Positions 7,948-16,372 are shown, numbered from the stretch's first letter. The stretch is 64,000 nt of DNA from Sulfurimicrobium sp031426915 (GCA_031426915.1 JASJPB010000041.1:1-64000), one strand, 5' to 3'. The notes: generated by a model not told the origin, from the sequence alone. A program made the numbers and translations.

Positions 7948-8742
7948 TCAAAGCAGGCTCACCAGCATACGGGTGCCCAGCGCATACAGCAACAGGGCGA
8001 AAATTTTCTTCAACTGTGCAACCGGCAGACGATGCGCCAGTCTTGCGCCCAGCGGGGCCATCAACACGCTGGCGACCACCAGGCCGAGCAGGGCGGGAAA
8101 ATAGACGAATCCGAGGCTGTAAGGCGGCAGCCCCTTGACCGCAAGCCCATTGACGATGAATCCCGCCGCCCCGGCCGCGGCGATGGGGAAGCCGATTGCG
8201 GCCGAAGAGCCGATTGCCTGGTGCAACTTGACGTTGCACCAGGTCATGAAGGGCACCGAGACCGTGCCGCCGCCAATGCCGACCAGGCTGGAAATGCCGC
8301 CGATGAAGCTCCCCGCGCCAAACATCCCGGCCATACCGGGCAACTGGCGGGAGGGTTTGGGCTTGATGTTGAGCAGCATCTGGGTGGCAACGTAATAGAT
8401 GAACACCACGAAAAACACCTTGAGGAAATGTGACGACAATTGCGCCGCCAGCACGCTGCCAAGCAGGGCTCCCACCACGATCCCCGGCGCAATGCCGCGC
8501 ACCACGTCCCAGTTGACCGCGCCATGGGCGTGATGGGCGCGCAGGCTGGAGACCGAGGTGAACAGGATGCTCGCCAGCGAGGTGCCGAGAGCGAGATGCT
8601 GGATGTAGGCTTCGGGAAAATGCTGGGCAGCGAAGATAAAAGTCAGTACCGGCACGATCACCAGCCCGCCGCCCACGCCCAGCAAGCCGGCGAGAAAACC
8701 GGCAACGACGCCTGACGCGAGATAGAGCAGCCAGAATTCCAT
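7948..8742 (-). CDS. TauE/SafE-family membrane exporter
   Basis: 264 residues, nearly all hydrophobic with about eight membrane segments. The N-terminal repeat reads VAGFLAGLLGVGGGLVIVPVLTF and the second-half repeat FIGGISSLVGIGGGTVSVPFM; these paired glycine-rich motifs define the TauE/SafE (DUF81) family, which exports sulfite, sulfonates or related anions. In a sulfur-oxidising autotroph sulfite export would make sense, but that is inferred from the organism type. It ends 21 bases before the hydrolase gene and starts three bases after the EVE gene stop, so the three probably form one transcript. Confidence 0.88.
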   Translation of the reverse strand: MEFWLLYLASGVVAGFLAGLLGVGGGLVIVPVLTFIFAAQHFPEAYIQHLALGTSLASILFTSVSSLRAHHAHGAVNWDVVRGIAPGIVVGALLGSVLAAQLSSHFLKVFFVVFIYYVATQMLLNIKPKPSRQLPGMAGMFGAGSFIGGISSLVGIGGGTVSVPFMTWCNVKLHQAIGSSAAIGFPIAAAGAAGFIVNGLAVKGLPPYSLGFVYFPALLGLVVASVLMAPLGARLAHRLPVAQLKKIFALLLYALGTRMLVSLL

Positions 8743-8745
8743 GGG

Positions 8746-9201
8746 CTACAGAATGCCCAGAATGAACGCCCACTCCCTGGGGTCAACCGGCGTGATGGAA
8801 AGGCGGTTGCCCTTCTGCAGCGTGCGCATGTGTTCCAGCTCCGGATGGCCGCGCAGCTCCTTGATGCTCACCAGCCGGGTCTTTCTTTTCAGCCTGACAT
8901 CGACATTGAACCAGCGCGGCGTTTCCGGCGTGGCCTTGGGGTCGAAATAATGACTGGCGGGATCAAACTGGGTCTGGTCCGGATAAGCCAGCTTGCTCAC
9001 CTCGGCCAAGCCGGCGATGCCCGGTTCCTCGCAGTTGGAGTGATAGAAAAACACCTGGTCCCCCACCCGCATCTGGTCGCGCATGAAATTGCGCGCCTGA
9101 TAGTTGCGCACGCCGTACCATGCCACGCTCTGATCCGGCAACGCGGCGAGATCATCGACGCTGACGTCGGAAGGTTCGGATTTCATCAGCCAGTAACGCA
9201 T
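8746..9201 (-). CDS. EVE domain protein
   Basis: 151 residues. The family signature is complete: MRYWLMKSEPSDVSVDDL at the N terminus, WYGVRNYQARNFMRDQMRVGDQVFFYHSN in the middle and PRWFNVDVRLKRK. EVE domains belong to the PUA-like superfamily and bind modified bases in nucleic acids. A frame extension to 9327 exists, but ATG at 9201 gives the canonical start. It sits 27 bases downstream of fau. The cellular role in bacteria is unsettled. Confidence 0.92.
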   Translation of the reverse strand: MRYWLMKSEPSDVSVDDLAALPDQSVAWYGVRNYQARNFMRDQMRVGDQVFFYHSNCEEPGIAGLAEVSKLAYPDQTQFDPASHYFDPKATPETPRWFNVDVRLKRKTRLVSIKELRGHPELEHMRTLQKGNRLSITPVDPREWAFILGIL

Positions 9202-9227
9202 GTTTGGATATCCAGAAAAACGGAAAA

Positions 9228-9818
9228 TTATTTTACCTTGGGAAAACGATACAGACGACGTTCGGTGAGTGCGGCATCCAGCGGCATGTCCCACGGATCG
9301 CGCGGAACTTGCGCAACTTTCTGGCATTCGTAGCCAATGCCAACCAGGTAGGGTTTGTGCCAGGTTTTGCGTCGGCCCAGATAGGCCAGGCTGGTATCGT
9401 AGAAGCCGCCCCCCATGCCGAGGCGATATCCCGCCTCGTCGAAGCCTACCAGCGGCATGAACAGCAAATCAAGCTGGCGGGCCCGCGCCGGTCGCGGCGA
9501 CCAATGTTCCTGGATGCCGTAGCGGTTGCGGTACCAGCTGTCACGCGCGGTGAGGCGGGTGAAATTGAGTTTTTTCTCGAAGCGTTGCGGAACGACAGGC
9601 AGATAACAGACTTTACCCAGCCATAGCGCGTGGTTGAGCAAGGGCAGCAGATCCATTTCGCCTTCGAAGGGAAGATAAAAACCGATGCGACGGAATTTGA
9701 GCAGCAGCCCTTCCCGCATCGCCACGCGCATCAGGCCTTGTGCCGCGTCGCGACGCTGGCGAGGGCTGATCTGGTTGCGCTGCTGGCGCAGATGACGGCG
9801 CAGCTGGGATTTATTCAA
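9228..9818 (-). CDS. fau: 5-Formyltetrahydrofolate cyclo-ligase
   Basis: 196 residues. It converts 5-formyl-THF to 5,10-methenyl-THF with ATP. The ATP/substrate motif LDLLFMPLVGFDEAGYRLGMGGGFYD is at about residue 113-139, and the N terminus KSQLRRHLRQQRNQIS is typical. It lies just downstream of 6S RNA, the same order as ssrS-ygfA in Gammaproteobacteria, where the gene can be co-transcribed with 6S RNA. The function is well supported by sequence and context. Confidence 0.95.
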   Translation of the reverse strand: MNKSQLRRHLRQQRNQISPRQRRDAAQGLMRVAMREGLLLKFRRIGFYLPFEGEMDLLPLLNHALWLGKVCYLPVVPQRFEKKLNFTRLTARDSWYRNRYGIQEHWSPRPARARQLDLLFMPLVGFDEAGYRLGMGGGFYDTSLAYLGRRKTWHKPYLVGIGYECQKVAQVPRDPWDMPLDAALTERRLYRFPKVK

Positions 9819-9857
9819 GGGTTTAGAAGATGCGGAAACAAGTGGGGGAAAATGAGG

Positions 9858-10032
9858 CCCCCGCGAGTGCCGTCAGGCTATCATCTTGAACACGGAGGCC
9901 CAAGACGGCCGCAGCTTGAGTACATCAGGTACGTTCGTTAAGAACGCGCACAACAGCACTTCAGTATAGCCGCGACCTAGTTACTTAAATATTGGTTCAA
10001 AGAATATTTAGCCTAAACGAACACCGCAGGGG
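9858..10032 (-). ncRNA. ssrS: 6S RNA
   Basis: Located between zapA and fau on the same strand, the conserved position of ssrS. Read on the minus strand the element begins CCCTGCGGTG and ends CACTCGCGGGGG. These ends pair into a closing stem with one bulged base, and the interior contains the broken-helix features expected of the promoter-mimic bubble. The length is about 175 nt. 6S RNA binds sigma-70 RNA polymerase and damps transcription in stationary phase. Exact ends are estimated from the stem. Confidence 0.88.
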
Positions 10033-10072
10033 ACAACTCGGGAAGCAAGCTGTTCAGTCTCCAAACAACCTG

Positions 10073-10381
10073 CTAAAAAAGTTCGTCCTGCTCTGCCATT
10101 GCCTGCTCTATTTGAGCCTGCATGGAACCAATTCTACTCTTGAATTCCCCGATGTCAAAAGAACCTGAGATACGGGTGTTGAGCAATTCGTGGGCGATAT
10201 TCAGGGCGGCCATGATGGCAATGCGCTCCACGCCGATGACCTTGCCGCCATCACGAATTTCGCGCATTTTCTTGTCGAGATAATCCACCGACTGGAGCAA
10301 TGCTTCCTGTTCGTCTTCCGGACAGGCAACACGAAACTCCCTCCCCATGATGGCGACATCCAGACCTTTGATTTCGCTCAT
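10073..10381 (-). CDS. zapA: Cell division protein ZapA
   Basis: 102 residues. ZapA crosslinks FtsZ filaments at midcell. Typical sequence: a short N-terminal beta part, KGLDVAIMGREFRVACPEDEQEALLQSVDYLDKKM, followed by IERIAIMAALNIAHELL-type helix (here VERIAIMAALNIAHELL) and a C-terminal coiled coil. The start overlaps the zapB-like stop by four bases (ATGA), so the two are translationally coupled. The 6S RNA gene follows 40 bases downstream. Confidence 0.93.
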   Translation of the reverse strand: MSEIKGLDVAIMGREFRVACPEDEQEALLQSVDYLDKKMREIRDGGKVIGVERIAIMAALNIAHELLNTRISGSFDIGEFKSRIGSMQAQIEQAMAEQDELF

Positions 10382-10578
10382 TCTAGGCTCTCCGGAATAT
10401 GCTCGAGCAAAGCTTCGAGACGGGTCTGCGCGCCAAGTATCTTCTCGCCCATGCGCTTGCCATCGTTCTGCGCCATCGCCAACTGCTGGCGCAACTGCAA
10501 ATTTTCGGCGCGCAACTGCCGACACACACTAACAATCTGTGTGACCTTGTCTTCCAGAGCTTTCATTTCCGCTTGCAT
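10378..10578 (-). CDS. zapB: ZapB-like cell division coiled-coil protein
   Basis: 66 residues, almost entirely coiled coil (LEDKVTQIVSVCRQLRAENLQLRQQL), matching the small ZapB-like family found upstream of zapA in Betaproteobacteria. The start is uncertain: GTG at 10584, ATG at 10578 or ATG at 10566. A promoter-like pair ends its -10 box at 10585, so transcription would begin near 10578, excluding the GTG and leaving either a leaderless ATG at 10578 or the ATG at 10566 after a very short leader. Confidence 0.82.
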   Translation of the reverse strand: MQAEMKALEDKVTQIVSVCRQLRAENLQLRQQLAMAQNDGKRMGEKILGAQTRLEALLEHIPESLE

Positions 10579-10584
10579 GCGCAC

Positions 10585-10614
10585 ACTATAATTTGAAAAA
10601 TCCTGCTAGGTCAA
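10585..10614 (-). promoter_or_regulatory. Putative sigma-70 promoter of zapB-zapA-ssrS
   Basis: On the minus strand TTGACC (10614-10609) is separated by 18 bases from TATAGT (10590-10585). Both boxes match the consensus well (5 of 6 each). The -10 box is immediately upstream of the zapB-like start codons. Confidence 0.6.
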
Positions 10615-10680
10615 CTGGTAACGCCTTCTTCTAAAAGTATTTTGGCATATCCCGAAAGTGTGGCCGGCGAAGTGGATTTA

Positions 10681-10708
10681 TTGACCCTCCAATCTCTTGC
10701 TGTAAAAT
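10681..10708 (+). promoter_or_regulatory. Putative promoter of the cobalamin riboswitch-btuB transcript
   Basis: TTGACC at 10681-10686 and TAAAAT at 10703-10708 with a 16-base spacer, just upstream of the riboswitch. The predicted start near 10715 would place the whole aptamer in the leader. Confidence 0.6.
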
Positions 10709-10714
10709 GCGCCC

Positions 10715-10905
10715 CTGTTTGAAGGTGCTTCGCCTGCCATCCGGCAGCGGAGTGAAACGGGAAACAGGTACTCACAAATCATCGTGGACAAGCCTGTGCT
10801 GCCCCCGCAACGGTAAATGAGCGCGAACCTGCCACTACGCCACTGTGAATCATTCATGGGAAGGCGGCAGTTTATTGCTCACAAGCCCGGAGACCGGCCT
10901 TTGGA
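10715..10905 (+). ncRNA. Cobalamin (AdoCbl) riboswitch
   Basis: Characteristic conserved blocks occur in order: GAAGGTGCTTCGCC, a GAAACGGGAAACAGGTAC-type segment, the B12 box GCTGCCCCCGCAACGGTA at about 10798-10815, and AAGCCCGGAGACCGGCC at 10883-10899. It precedes a TonB-dependent receptor. High cobalamin would be expected to shut off translation of the receptor. Downstream, TGCATGC and GCATGCGCA can form a stem next to the Shine-Dalgarno AAGGAG, a plausible expression platform. Confidence 0.93.
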
Positions 10906-10956
10906 CTTTCCCAACCTCAGTGCATGCGGGATGGCATGCGCAACAAGGAGTACAAA

Positions 10957-12759
10957 ATGAAGCGCCTGATTCCCGGTCTGCTGGCCGTATCCTTTCCCGC
11001 CTTCGGCGCGGAAATCCCCTTATTCGACGGCGGCGAGATCGTAGTCACTGCCACCCGCACCGCGCAGAAAGTCGCCGAAACGCTTTCCAGCATCACCATC
11101 ATTAGCTCCCAGGAAATCGCCGCTGCAGGCCAGCAATCCCTGGCCGAAGTCCTGCAGGCAGCCGCCGGCGCAGAACTGCGCACCACCGGCGGCCGCGGCC
11201 AACCCACCACGATCTTCCTGCGCGGCAGCAACAGTAACCATGTCCTGGTGCTAGTGGACGGCATGCGTATGGACAACGTGACTAGCGGCACGACAGCGTT
11301 GGAGTCAATCCCGCTGGAGCAGATCGAGCGCATCGAAGTGTTGCGAGGACCGGCCAGCAGTCTGTACGGTTCCGACGCCATCGGCGGCGTGGTGCAGATA
11401 TTCACCAAGTCCGGGACAGGAACGCCCCGCGTCTCCGCCAGCGCGGGTCTGGGCAGCTACAGCAGCCAAAGCCTGTCCGCCGGCTTCGGCGGCGAAACCG
11501 GAGGCACCCGCTTCAACCTCCAGGCAGGACAGAACCACAGCGAGGGTTTTTCCGCCACCAACCCGGCTGCTGGCCCCTATGGCTACAACCCGGATCGCGA
11601 CGGTTACCGCAACACCCATTTCTCTGCCAAGGTCGCCCAAGCGCTGACACCGGGCAACGAAATCGGGGCCGACATTTTCGCCTCCGACAGCACCATTCAT
11701 TATGATGCCGGCCTGGGCAGCGACGACATCAAGAACCAGAGGCTGCGCGCCTATTCCATCCATAGCCGCAATCGCATCAATCCGGTTTGGACCAGCATTG
11801 TGAAACTGGGCCGGGGCGAAGACAGCTATAGCTTCGCCAACACGGCTTGGCCCTCCAGCACCGACAGCGCGCAAAACCAGGCAAGCTGGCAAAACGACCT
11901 GAAACTGGGAATCGGAAACCTGAGCCTGGGTGCCGAGCACCTGAGCCAGAAAGTTTCCGGCACCACCGCCTACGATCAGACCGAGCGCACGGTGAATGGC
12001 CTATTCGCCGCCTACCAGGGTGATTTCGGCGCTCACGGCCTGCAAACCAGCGTACGGCGCGACGACAACAGCCAGTTCGGCCAGCACGACACTGGCAGCC
12101 TCGCCTATGGCTATCGCTTCAGCCCTGCCTGGCGTGCAAGCGCGAGCATGGGCACGGCCTTCAAGGCACCTTCCTTCATGGACCTGTATTACCCCGGATT
12201 CAGCAACCCGAACCTGAAACCCGAACGCGCCCGCAGCCAGGAAATGGGGATGCAATACACGACCGAAAGCCAGCACGTGGATTTGCGCTATTTCGACAGC
12301 CGCATCAGCGACCTTATCGTTTTTGCCGGCATGACCCCGGAAAACATCAGCAAAGCCCACATCGAGGGGGTGGAACTGAGCTACCGCGGCGAAATGGCAG
12401 GCCTTGCCCTGCGCGCCGGGCTGACACTGCAACAGCCGCGCGACGAGGCAAGCGGCAAGCGCCTGCGTGGCCGCGCTGCGCAGCACCTCAGTCTAGGAGC
12501 GTCGAAAGGGTTCGCGGGTTGGCAACTGGGCGGCGAAGTGGTGGCCAGCGGAGCACGTTTCGACAGCAGCGACGAGGCCCCGGCTTCGCGCATGGGCGGC
12601 TACGGCCTGTTCAACCTGAGCGCGCGCCACGAGATCAGCAAGGCGCTTTCTCTAAGCGTGCGCTGGAACAACGTGTTCGACAAGGAATACGAGCTGGCGC
12701 AAGGCTACAACACGCCGGGTAGCAACCTGTTTGCGTCCCTGCTGTATCAGCCGAAATAA
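10957..12759 (+). CDS. btuB: TonB-dependent vitamin B12 receptor (BtuB-like)
   Basis: 600 residues with a signal peptide. After it comes a TonB box-like EIVVTATRT, the plug domain with LAEVLQAAAGAELRTTGGRGQPTTIFLRGSNSNHVLVLVDG and IERIEVLRGPASSLYGSDAIGGVVQI, then a 22-strand barrel ending in an aromatic-rich C terminus (NLFASLLYQPK). It imports cobalamin across the outer membrane with TonB energy. The assignment to B12 rests on the riboswitch as well as the BtuB-like length (about 600 residues). ATG at 10957 was chosen for its AAGGAG site; an earlier in-frame ATG adds residues before the signal peptide. Confidence 0.92.
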   Translation: MKRLIPGLLAVSFPAFGAEIPLFDGGEIVVTATRTAQKVAETLSSITIISSQEIAAAGQQSLAEVLQAAAGAELRTTGGRGQPTTIFLRGSNSNHVLVLVDGMRMDNVTSGTTALESIPLEQIERIEVLRGPASSLYGSDAIGGVVQIFTKSGTGTPRVSASAGLGSYSSQSLSAGFGGETGGTRFNLQAGQNHSEGFSATNPAAGPYGYNPDRDGYRNTHFSAKVAQALTPGNEIGADIFASDSTIHYDAGLGSDDIKNQRLRAYSIHSRNRINPVWTSIVKLGRGEDSYSFANTAWPSSTDSAQNQASWQNDLKLGIGNLSLGAEHLSQKVSGTTAYDQTERTVNGLFAAYQGDFGAHGLQTSVRRDDNSQFGQHDTGSLAYGYRFSPAWRASASMGTAFKAPSFMDLYYPGFSNPNLKPERARSQEMGMQYTTESQHVDLRYFDSRISDLIVFAGMTPENISKAHIEGVELSYRGEMAGLALRAGLTLQQPRDEASGKRLRGRAAQHLSLGASKGFAGWQLGGEVVASGARFDSSDEAPASRMGGYGLFNLSARHEISKALSLSVRWNNVFDKEYELAQGYNTPGSNLFASLLYQPK

Positions 12760-12799
12760 TCCCTTGCCCAGGGGTCTGGTGCACAACTAGACCCCCGGT

Positions 12800-13939
12800 T
12801 CAGTGCACGCCATTGCAACTGCGCGGATCCAGCGCATCGCTGCTCGCCTTACCGCTCACGGCCACCCGCTCCAGAGCATCGAGGACCTTGAAGCTGGCCT
12901 TTTCCATTTCGGAGATCGCTGCCAGCCCCTGCTCGAATTGGCCGGCATGATAGCTTTCCACAGCGGAAATGCCGTAGTTGTGGAAACGCTGGTGCGGCTC
13001 TTCCATTTCCCGGTAGCCGGGCAGACTTGAAAAGCACTGCCTGCCGTCACCTTCGTAATACCACTTGCCGAGACGGCAGGCATTATGGCCGGCAAACTCG
13101 CCCGCCATCTTGGGCGAAACGCCGAGGAATACCTTGTAGATGTCGAATTTGTAAATCAGGTGGTCGACCTTGGCGATTTCGACAAAGGTGCGCAGGGCAG
13201 TGGCGCCAATCGCCTGTTTCATCTGGTTCGAGGTGGCCATCAGGCCCTGCATGCTGTTGGCGGCTTCCCGTCCGTCGCGGTTGAACTCCTCCGCCTGCTG
13301 CGGGCTCACTTCCACCAACGCCTTGACCGCCGCGGTTTCATCCTGGATTGCGCTCACCAGGGTGGAAATGTCGCTGGTGGCGGAGGAAGTGCGTTCCGCC
13401 AGCTTTCTAACCTCATCCGCCACCACTGCGAAACCACGCCCCTGCTCCCCGGCGCGTGCGGCCTCGATGGCGGCGTTCAAGGCCAGCAGGTTGGTTTGGT
13501 CGGCGATTTCCTTGATCAGCCGGACGATGCCACCGATCTGGCTGGTACGCTCGTTGAGATGATCCACACTGGCAGCGGTTTCGCTGGTCTTTTCCGACAT
13601 CTGGTGGAGATTGCTGGAAATTCGCTCCACCGCGACGATGTTCTGGCCCAGCGAGCCGGTAGTCAGAGCCGCCTGCTCATTCTCATGCTTCATGTTCTGC
13701 GCCAGCGACGCCAGGGATGTCTGTACCTCTCGCGCCGAATCGCCAAACATCTGCATGTGTTTGAACAACACCTCGAACATCTGCATTTTGTTCTTCAACT
13801 CGCGACTCTCGGCAAGCGCCGAGTCCTTGTCCCCACGCAGTGCCGCCAGTTCGCTTTCACGCTCCTGCAAACGCTGCTCCATGTTGCTCAGCCTTTCTTT
13901 GAGCGCCGCCGTTTCCTGCCTGTAGCCGCTTCCAAACAT
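12800..13939 (-). CDS. Soluble chemoreceptor with C-terminal zinc-binding CZB domain
   Basis: 379 residues, no membrane segment. The N-terminal 80 residues are coiled coil (LKERLSNMEQRLQERESELAAL). The signalling hairpin is EIADQTNLLALNAAIEAARAGEQGRGFAVVADEVRKLAERT. The C-terminal CZB domain has the metal ligands: H in VDHLIYKFDIYK, HNACRLGKWYYEG, and PHQRFHNYG. CZB receptors sense zinc or HOCl-type oxidation and control chemotaxis or diguanylate cyclases. ATG at 13939 follows GGGGAGAGGG. The methyl-accepting helices are short, so it may not be methylated. No che genes are nearby. Confidence 0.92.
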   Translation of the reverse strand: MFGSGYRQETAALKERLSNMEQRLQERESELAALRGDKDSALAESRELKNKMQMFEVLFKHMQMFGDSAREVQTSLASLAQNMKHENEQAALTTGSLGQNIVAVERISSNLHQMSEKTSETAASVDHLNERTSQIGGIVRLIKEIADQTNLLALNAAIEAARAGEQGRGFAVVADEVRKLAERTSSATSDISTLVSAIQDETAAVKALVEVSPQQAEEFNRDGREAANSMQGLMATSNQMKQAIGATALRTFVEIAKVDHLIYKFDIYKVFLGVSPKMAGEFAGHNACRLGKWYYEGDGRQCFSSLPGYREMEEPHQRFHNYGISAVESYHAGQFEQGLAAISEMEKASFKVLDALERVAVSGKASSDALDPRSCNGVH

Positions 13940-14052
13940 TACCCTCTCCCCTTTGACCCAATTTTCCTTGTGGCATCCACACTTTATTATTATTTCGTGG
14001 CCAAGTAGAAACCCAAGCCAGGGGTGTAGTTTGCGTTTTCCGTGCCGGCCGC

Positions 14053-14085
14053 GCAATCAGGGAAACCCTGAGTTGCATTTTTTTT
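14053..14085 (+). terminator. Orphan rho-independent terminator upstream of the heptosyltransferase gene
   Basis: GCAATCAGGG-AAA-CCCTGAGTTGC forms a stem with one bulge and is followed by ATTTTTTTT. It reads on the plus strand, yet the gene upstream is on the minus strand, so it ends no known gene. It lies 33 bases before the ATG at 14119. It could end a small RNA or block antisense transcription. Confidence 0.75.
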
Positions 14086-14111
14086 GCTTACCGGGCAATT
14101 TTTGCTATTGT
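14084..14111 (+). promoter_or_regulatory. Putative extended -10 promoter giving a leaderless mRNA
   Basis: TTGCTT (14084-14089), 16-base spacer, then TATTGT (14106-14111) preceded by TGC, an extended -10 pattern. The ATG at 14119 starts eight bases after the -10 box, where transcription would begin. No Shine-Dalgarno sequence is present. Confidence 0.4.
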
Positions 14112-14118
14112 TCGCGTC

Positions 14119-15201
14119 ATGTTAAAAGATGCGATCGATTTGAGCTCCTTGCGCCGGGTACTGGTAATCAAGCTGCGCCATCACGGCGACGTGCTGCTGG
14201 CTTCGCCGGTATTCAGTGTATTGAAAAGCCACGCCCCTCACCTCGAAGTGGATGCGCTGGTTTACCTCGACACTGCGCAGATGCTCGCCCTGCATCCCGC
14301 CATCTCGCAACTCCATACCATAGACCGAAACTGGAAGAGGCAGGGCATGCTGCATCAGGCTGGCGCGGAATGGCAACTCCTGTCGCGTTTGTGGTCGCGG
14401 CATTACGACCTGATTATCCATCTTACCGAGCATAACCGGGGCGCCTGGCTGACCCGGTTGCTGGGCGTGCGCTACAGCGTGGCGCGCAAGATGCCGCAGC
14501 GCGGACGTTTCTGGCGCAAGAGTTTCAGCCATCTCTACCCCTACCCCCGCGCCAATCCGCGCCACACGGTGGAACTCAACCTGGATGCCTTGCGCCGCAT
14601 CGGAATATACCCGGACGAGAGTGAGCGCATGCTTACTTTAGAACCGGGAGAAGATATTTACAGCGAAATGCGGCAACGGCTGGCACAGGAGGGACTGAAG
14701 GAAAAAGCGTTCATACACATTCATCCCGCTTCGCGCTGGCTGTTCAAATGCTGGCCAAGTGGACACATGACCGAACTGATCCGTACCCTGCAGGGCCAGG
14801 GCCACAGCATCGTGGTCACTGCCGCACCGGACGCCGCCGAACTGGCACTGGTCGAGGCAATCCTGGCCCCCCTGGAGCAAGCGGTGGTCAATCTTTCCGG
14901 CCAGCTGAACCTGAAACAACTGGCGGCGCTGAGCGCCATGGCCGAACTCTTTGTCGGCATGGACTCGGCACCGATGCACATTGCAGCCGCGATGCAAACG
15001 CCGGTGGTGGCGCTGTTCGGCCCCAGCGGCGAGAAGGAGTGGGGCCCGTGGCAGGTGCCAAACCGCGTCCTGACCTCGGACCACACCTGCCGCCCTTGCG
15101 GCAATGACGGTTGCGGCGGCGGCAAGCTCAGCGAATGCCTGGCGGCGATCTCCGTCGAGCGCCTGCTCGATGCCGTGAACACACTGCTGCCAGCCCGATG
15201 A
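14119..15201 (+). CDS. LPS heptosyltransferase (GT9, WaaQ-like)
   Basis: 360 residues. GT9 features: VLVIKLRHHGDVLLASPVFSVLK near the N terminus, which is the WaaQ-type acceptor loop, and a C-terminal donor site IHPASRWLFKCWP, then LFVGMDSAPMHIAAAMQTPVVALFGPSG. The enzyme transfers ADP-heptose to the inner core of lipopolysaccharide. The stop overlaps the next glycosyltransferase (ATGA), so both likely build LPS core together. The upstream sequence suggests a leaderless start. Confidence 0.9.
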   Translation: MLKDAIDLSSLRRVLVIKLRHHGDVLLASPVFSVLKSHAPHLEVDALVYLDTAQMLALHPAISQLHTIDRNWKRQGMLHQAGAEWQLLSRLWSRHYDLIIHLTEHNRGAWLTRLLGVRYSVARKMPQRGRFWRKSFSHLYPYPRANPRHTVELNLDALRRIGIYPDESERMLTLEPGEDIYSEMRQRLAQEGLKEKAFIHIHPASRWLFKCWPSGHMTELIRTLQGQGHSIVVTAAPDAAELALVEAILAPLEQAVVNLSGQLNLKQLAALSAMAELFVGMDSAPMHIAAAMQTPVVALFGPSGEKEWGPWQVPNRVLTSDHTCRPCGNDGCGGGKLSECLAAISVERLLDAVNTLLPAR

Positions 15202-16325
15202 AAATCGCCCTGGTGCGCCAGCGTTACACCGCTTTCGGCGGCGCCGAACGCTTTGTCTCCCGCGCCATCCAGGCGCTCCAGGCACAAGGCGCGCAAGTCA
15301 CCATCGTCACCCGTCAATGGGAAGCCGGGGGCGAGATGTCGACGCTGCAATGCGACCCTTTCTACCTCGGCAACCTGTGGCGAGACCGGGGTTTCGCCCG
15401 TGGCGTGTGCCGCTTGCTGGCGCAACAGGAATTCGATCTGGTGCAATCCCATGAACGCATCCCCTGCTGCGACATCTACCGCGCCGGAGACGGGGTGCAC
15501 CGCGAATGGCTGCACCAGCGCCGTCGCGTACTGGGGCTGTGGGGGCGCTTGGGATTGATGCTCAATCCCTATCACCATTACACGCTGACGGCGGAAAAAA
15601 ACCTGTTCGCAAGCCCCCGGCTCAAAGCTGTGATCTGCAACTCCCGCATGGTGAAGGAGGAAATTCGCCATTATTTCGGCTTGGCGGAAGAAAAGCTGCA
15701 TGTCATTTACAGCGGCGTGGACGGCGCCGTCTTCCATCCTGGCCTGGGAACGGAATTCCGCCACCCCGTGCGTGCCAAATATGGCATCCCGGAAGACGCC
15801 ACCCTGTTCCTGTTCGTCGGTTCCGGCTTTGAACGCAAGGGGCTGGCGACCTTGTTGCAGGCCTTGGCCGCGCTGCCTGAAACAGCGCATCTTCTGGTGG
15901 TGGGCAAGGACAAAAAAATATCCGCATTCCGGACCCGGGCGACACGCCTCGGGATCGGGGCGCGCGTCCATTTTGCCGGGGCATTACATGACGTCAAACC
16001 GAGCTACGGTGCCGCCGATATTCTGGCGCTGCCCACCCTGTACGATCCTTTCCCCAACGTGGCGCTGGAAGCACTGGCATGCGGATTGCCGGTCATTACC
16101 AGCGACAAGAGCGGTGCCGCGGAATTTATCAGCGAGGGGGAAAACGGCTATGTTTGCGATGCACTGGATAACGCAGGGCTGGCACATCGGATGCTCGCAT
16201 ACCTGAACGCCTCCTCGGCGGAAAGACAGAAAATGCGGGAAGCCGCGCGTCAGAGTGTGAATGAGTTGACCCTGGATAAAATGGGCCAGAACCTGCTGGC
16301 GTTGTACCAGTCCATCCTGGTTTGA
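15198..16325 (+). CDS. Glycosyltransferase family 4 (WaaG-like)
   Basis: 375 residues, GT-B fold. The N terminus KIALVRQRYTAFGGAERFVSRAIQAL resembles LPS core glucosyltransferase WaaG, and the donor-binding half has FVGSGFERKGLATLLQAL and the E-x7-E type motif DPFPNVALEALACGLPVITS. It overlaps the heptosyltransferase by four bases. The likely role is addition of a hexose to the LPS core at the inner membrane; the sugar is not determinable from sequence. Confidence 0.88.
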   Translation: MKIALVRQRYTAFGGAERFVSRAIQALQAQGAQVTIVTRQWEAGGEMSTLQCDPFYLGNLWRDRGFARGVCRLLAQQEFDLVQSHERIPCCDIYRAGDGVHREWLHQRRRVLGLWGRLGLMLNPYHHYTLTAEKNLFASPRLKAVICNSRMVKEEIRHYFGLAEEKLHVIYSGVDGAVFHPGLGTEFRHPVRAKYGIPEDATLFLFVGSGFERKGLATLLQALAALPETAHLLVVGKDKKISAFRTRATRLGIGARVHFAGALHDVKPSYGAADILALPTLYDPFPNVALEALACGLPVITSDKSGAAEFISEGENGYVCDALDNAGLAHRMLAYLNASSAERQKMREAARQSVNELTLDKMGQNLLALYQSILV

Positions 16326-16372
16326 GCAAACATAAGGTCATGCTACGCAGCAAAAAAATCAAGGGAGACACC

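Noticed and set aside
7928..8773. Extension of the hydrolase frame upstream over the TauE gene
   Set aside because: The frame is open by composition only; the signal peptide and ribosome site place the start at 7927 and the TauE frame is clearly the coding one.
12771..12797. GGGGTCT / AGACCCC inverted repeat after btuB
   Set aside because: A possible stem but no T run on either strand; I could not call it a terminator.
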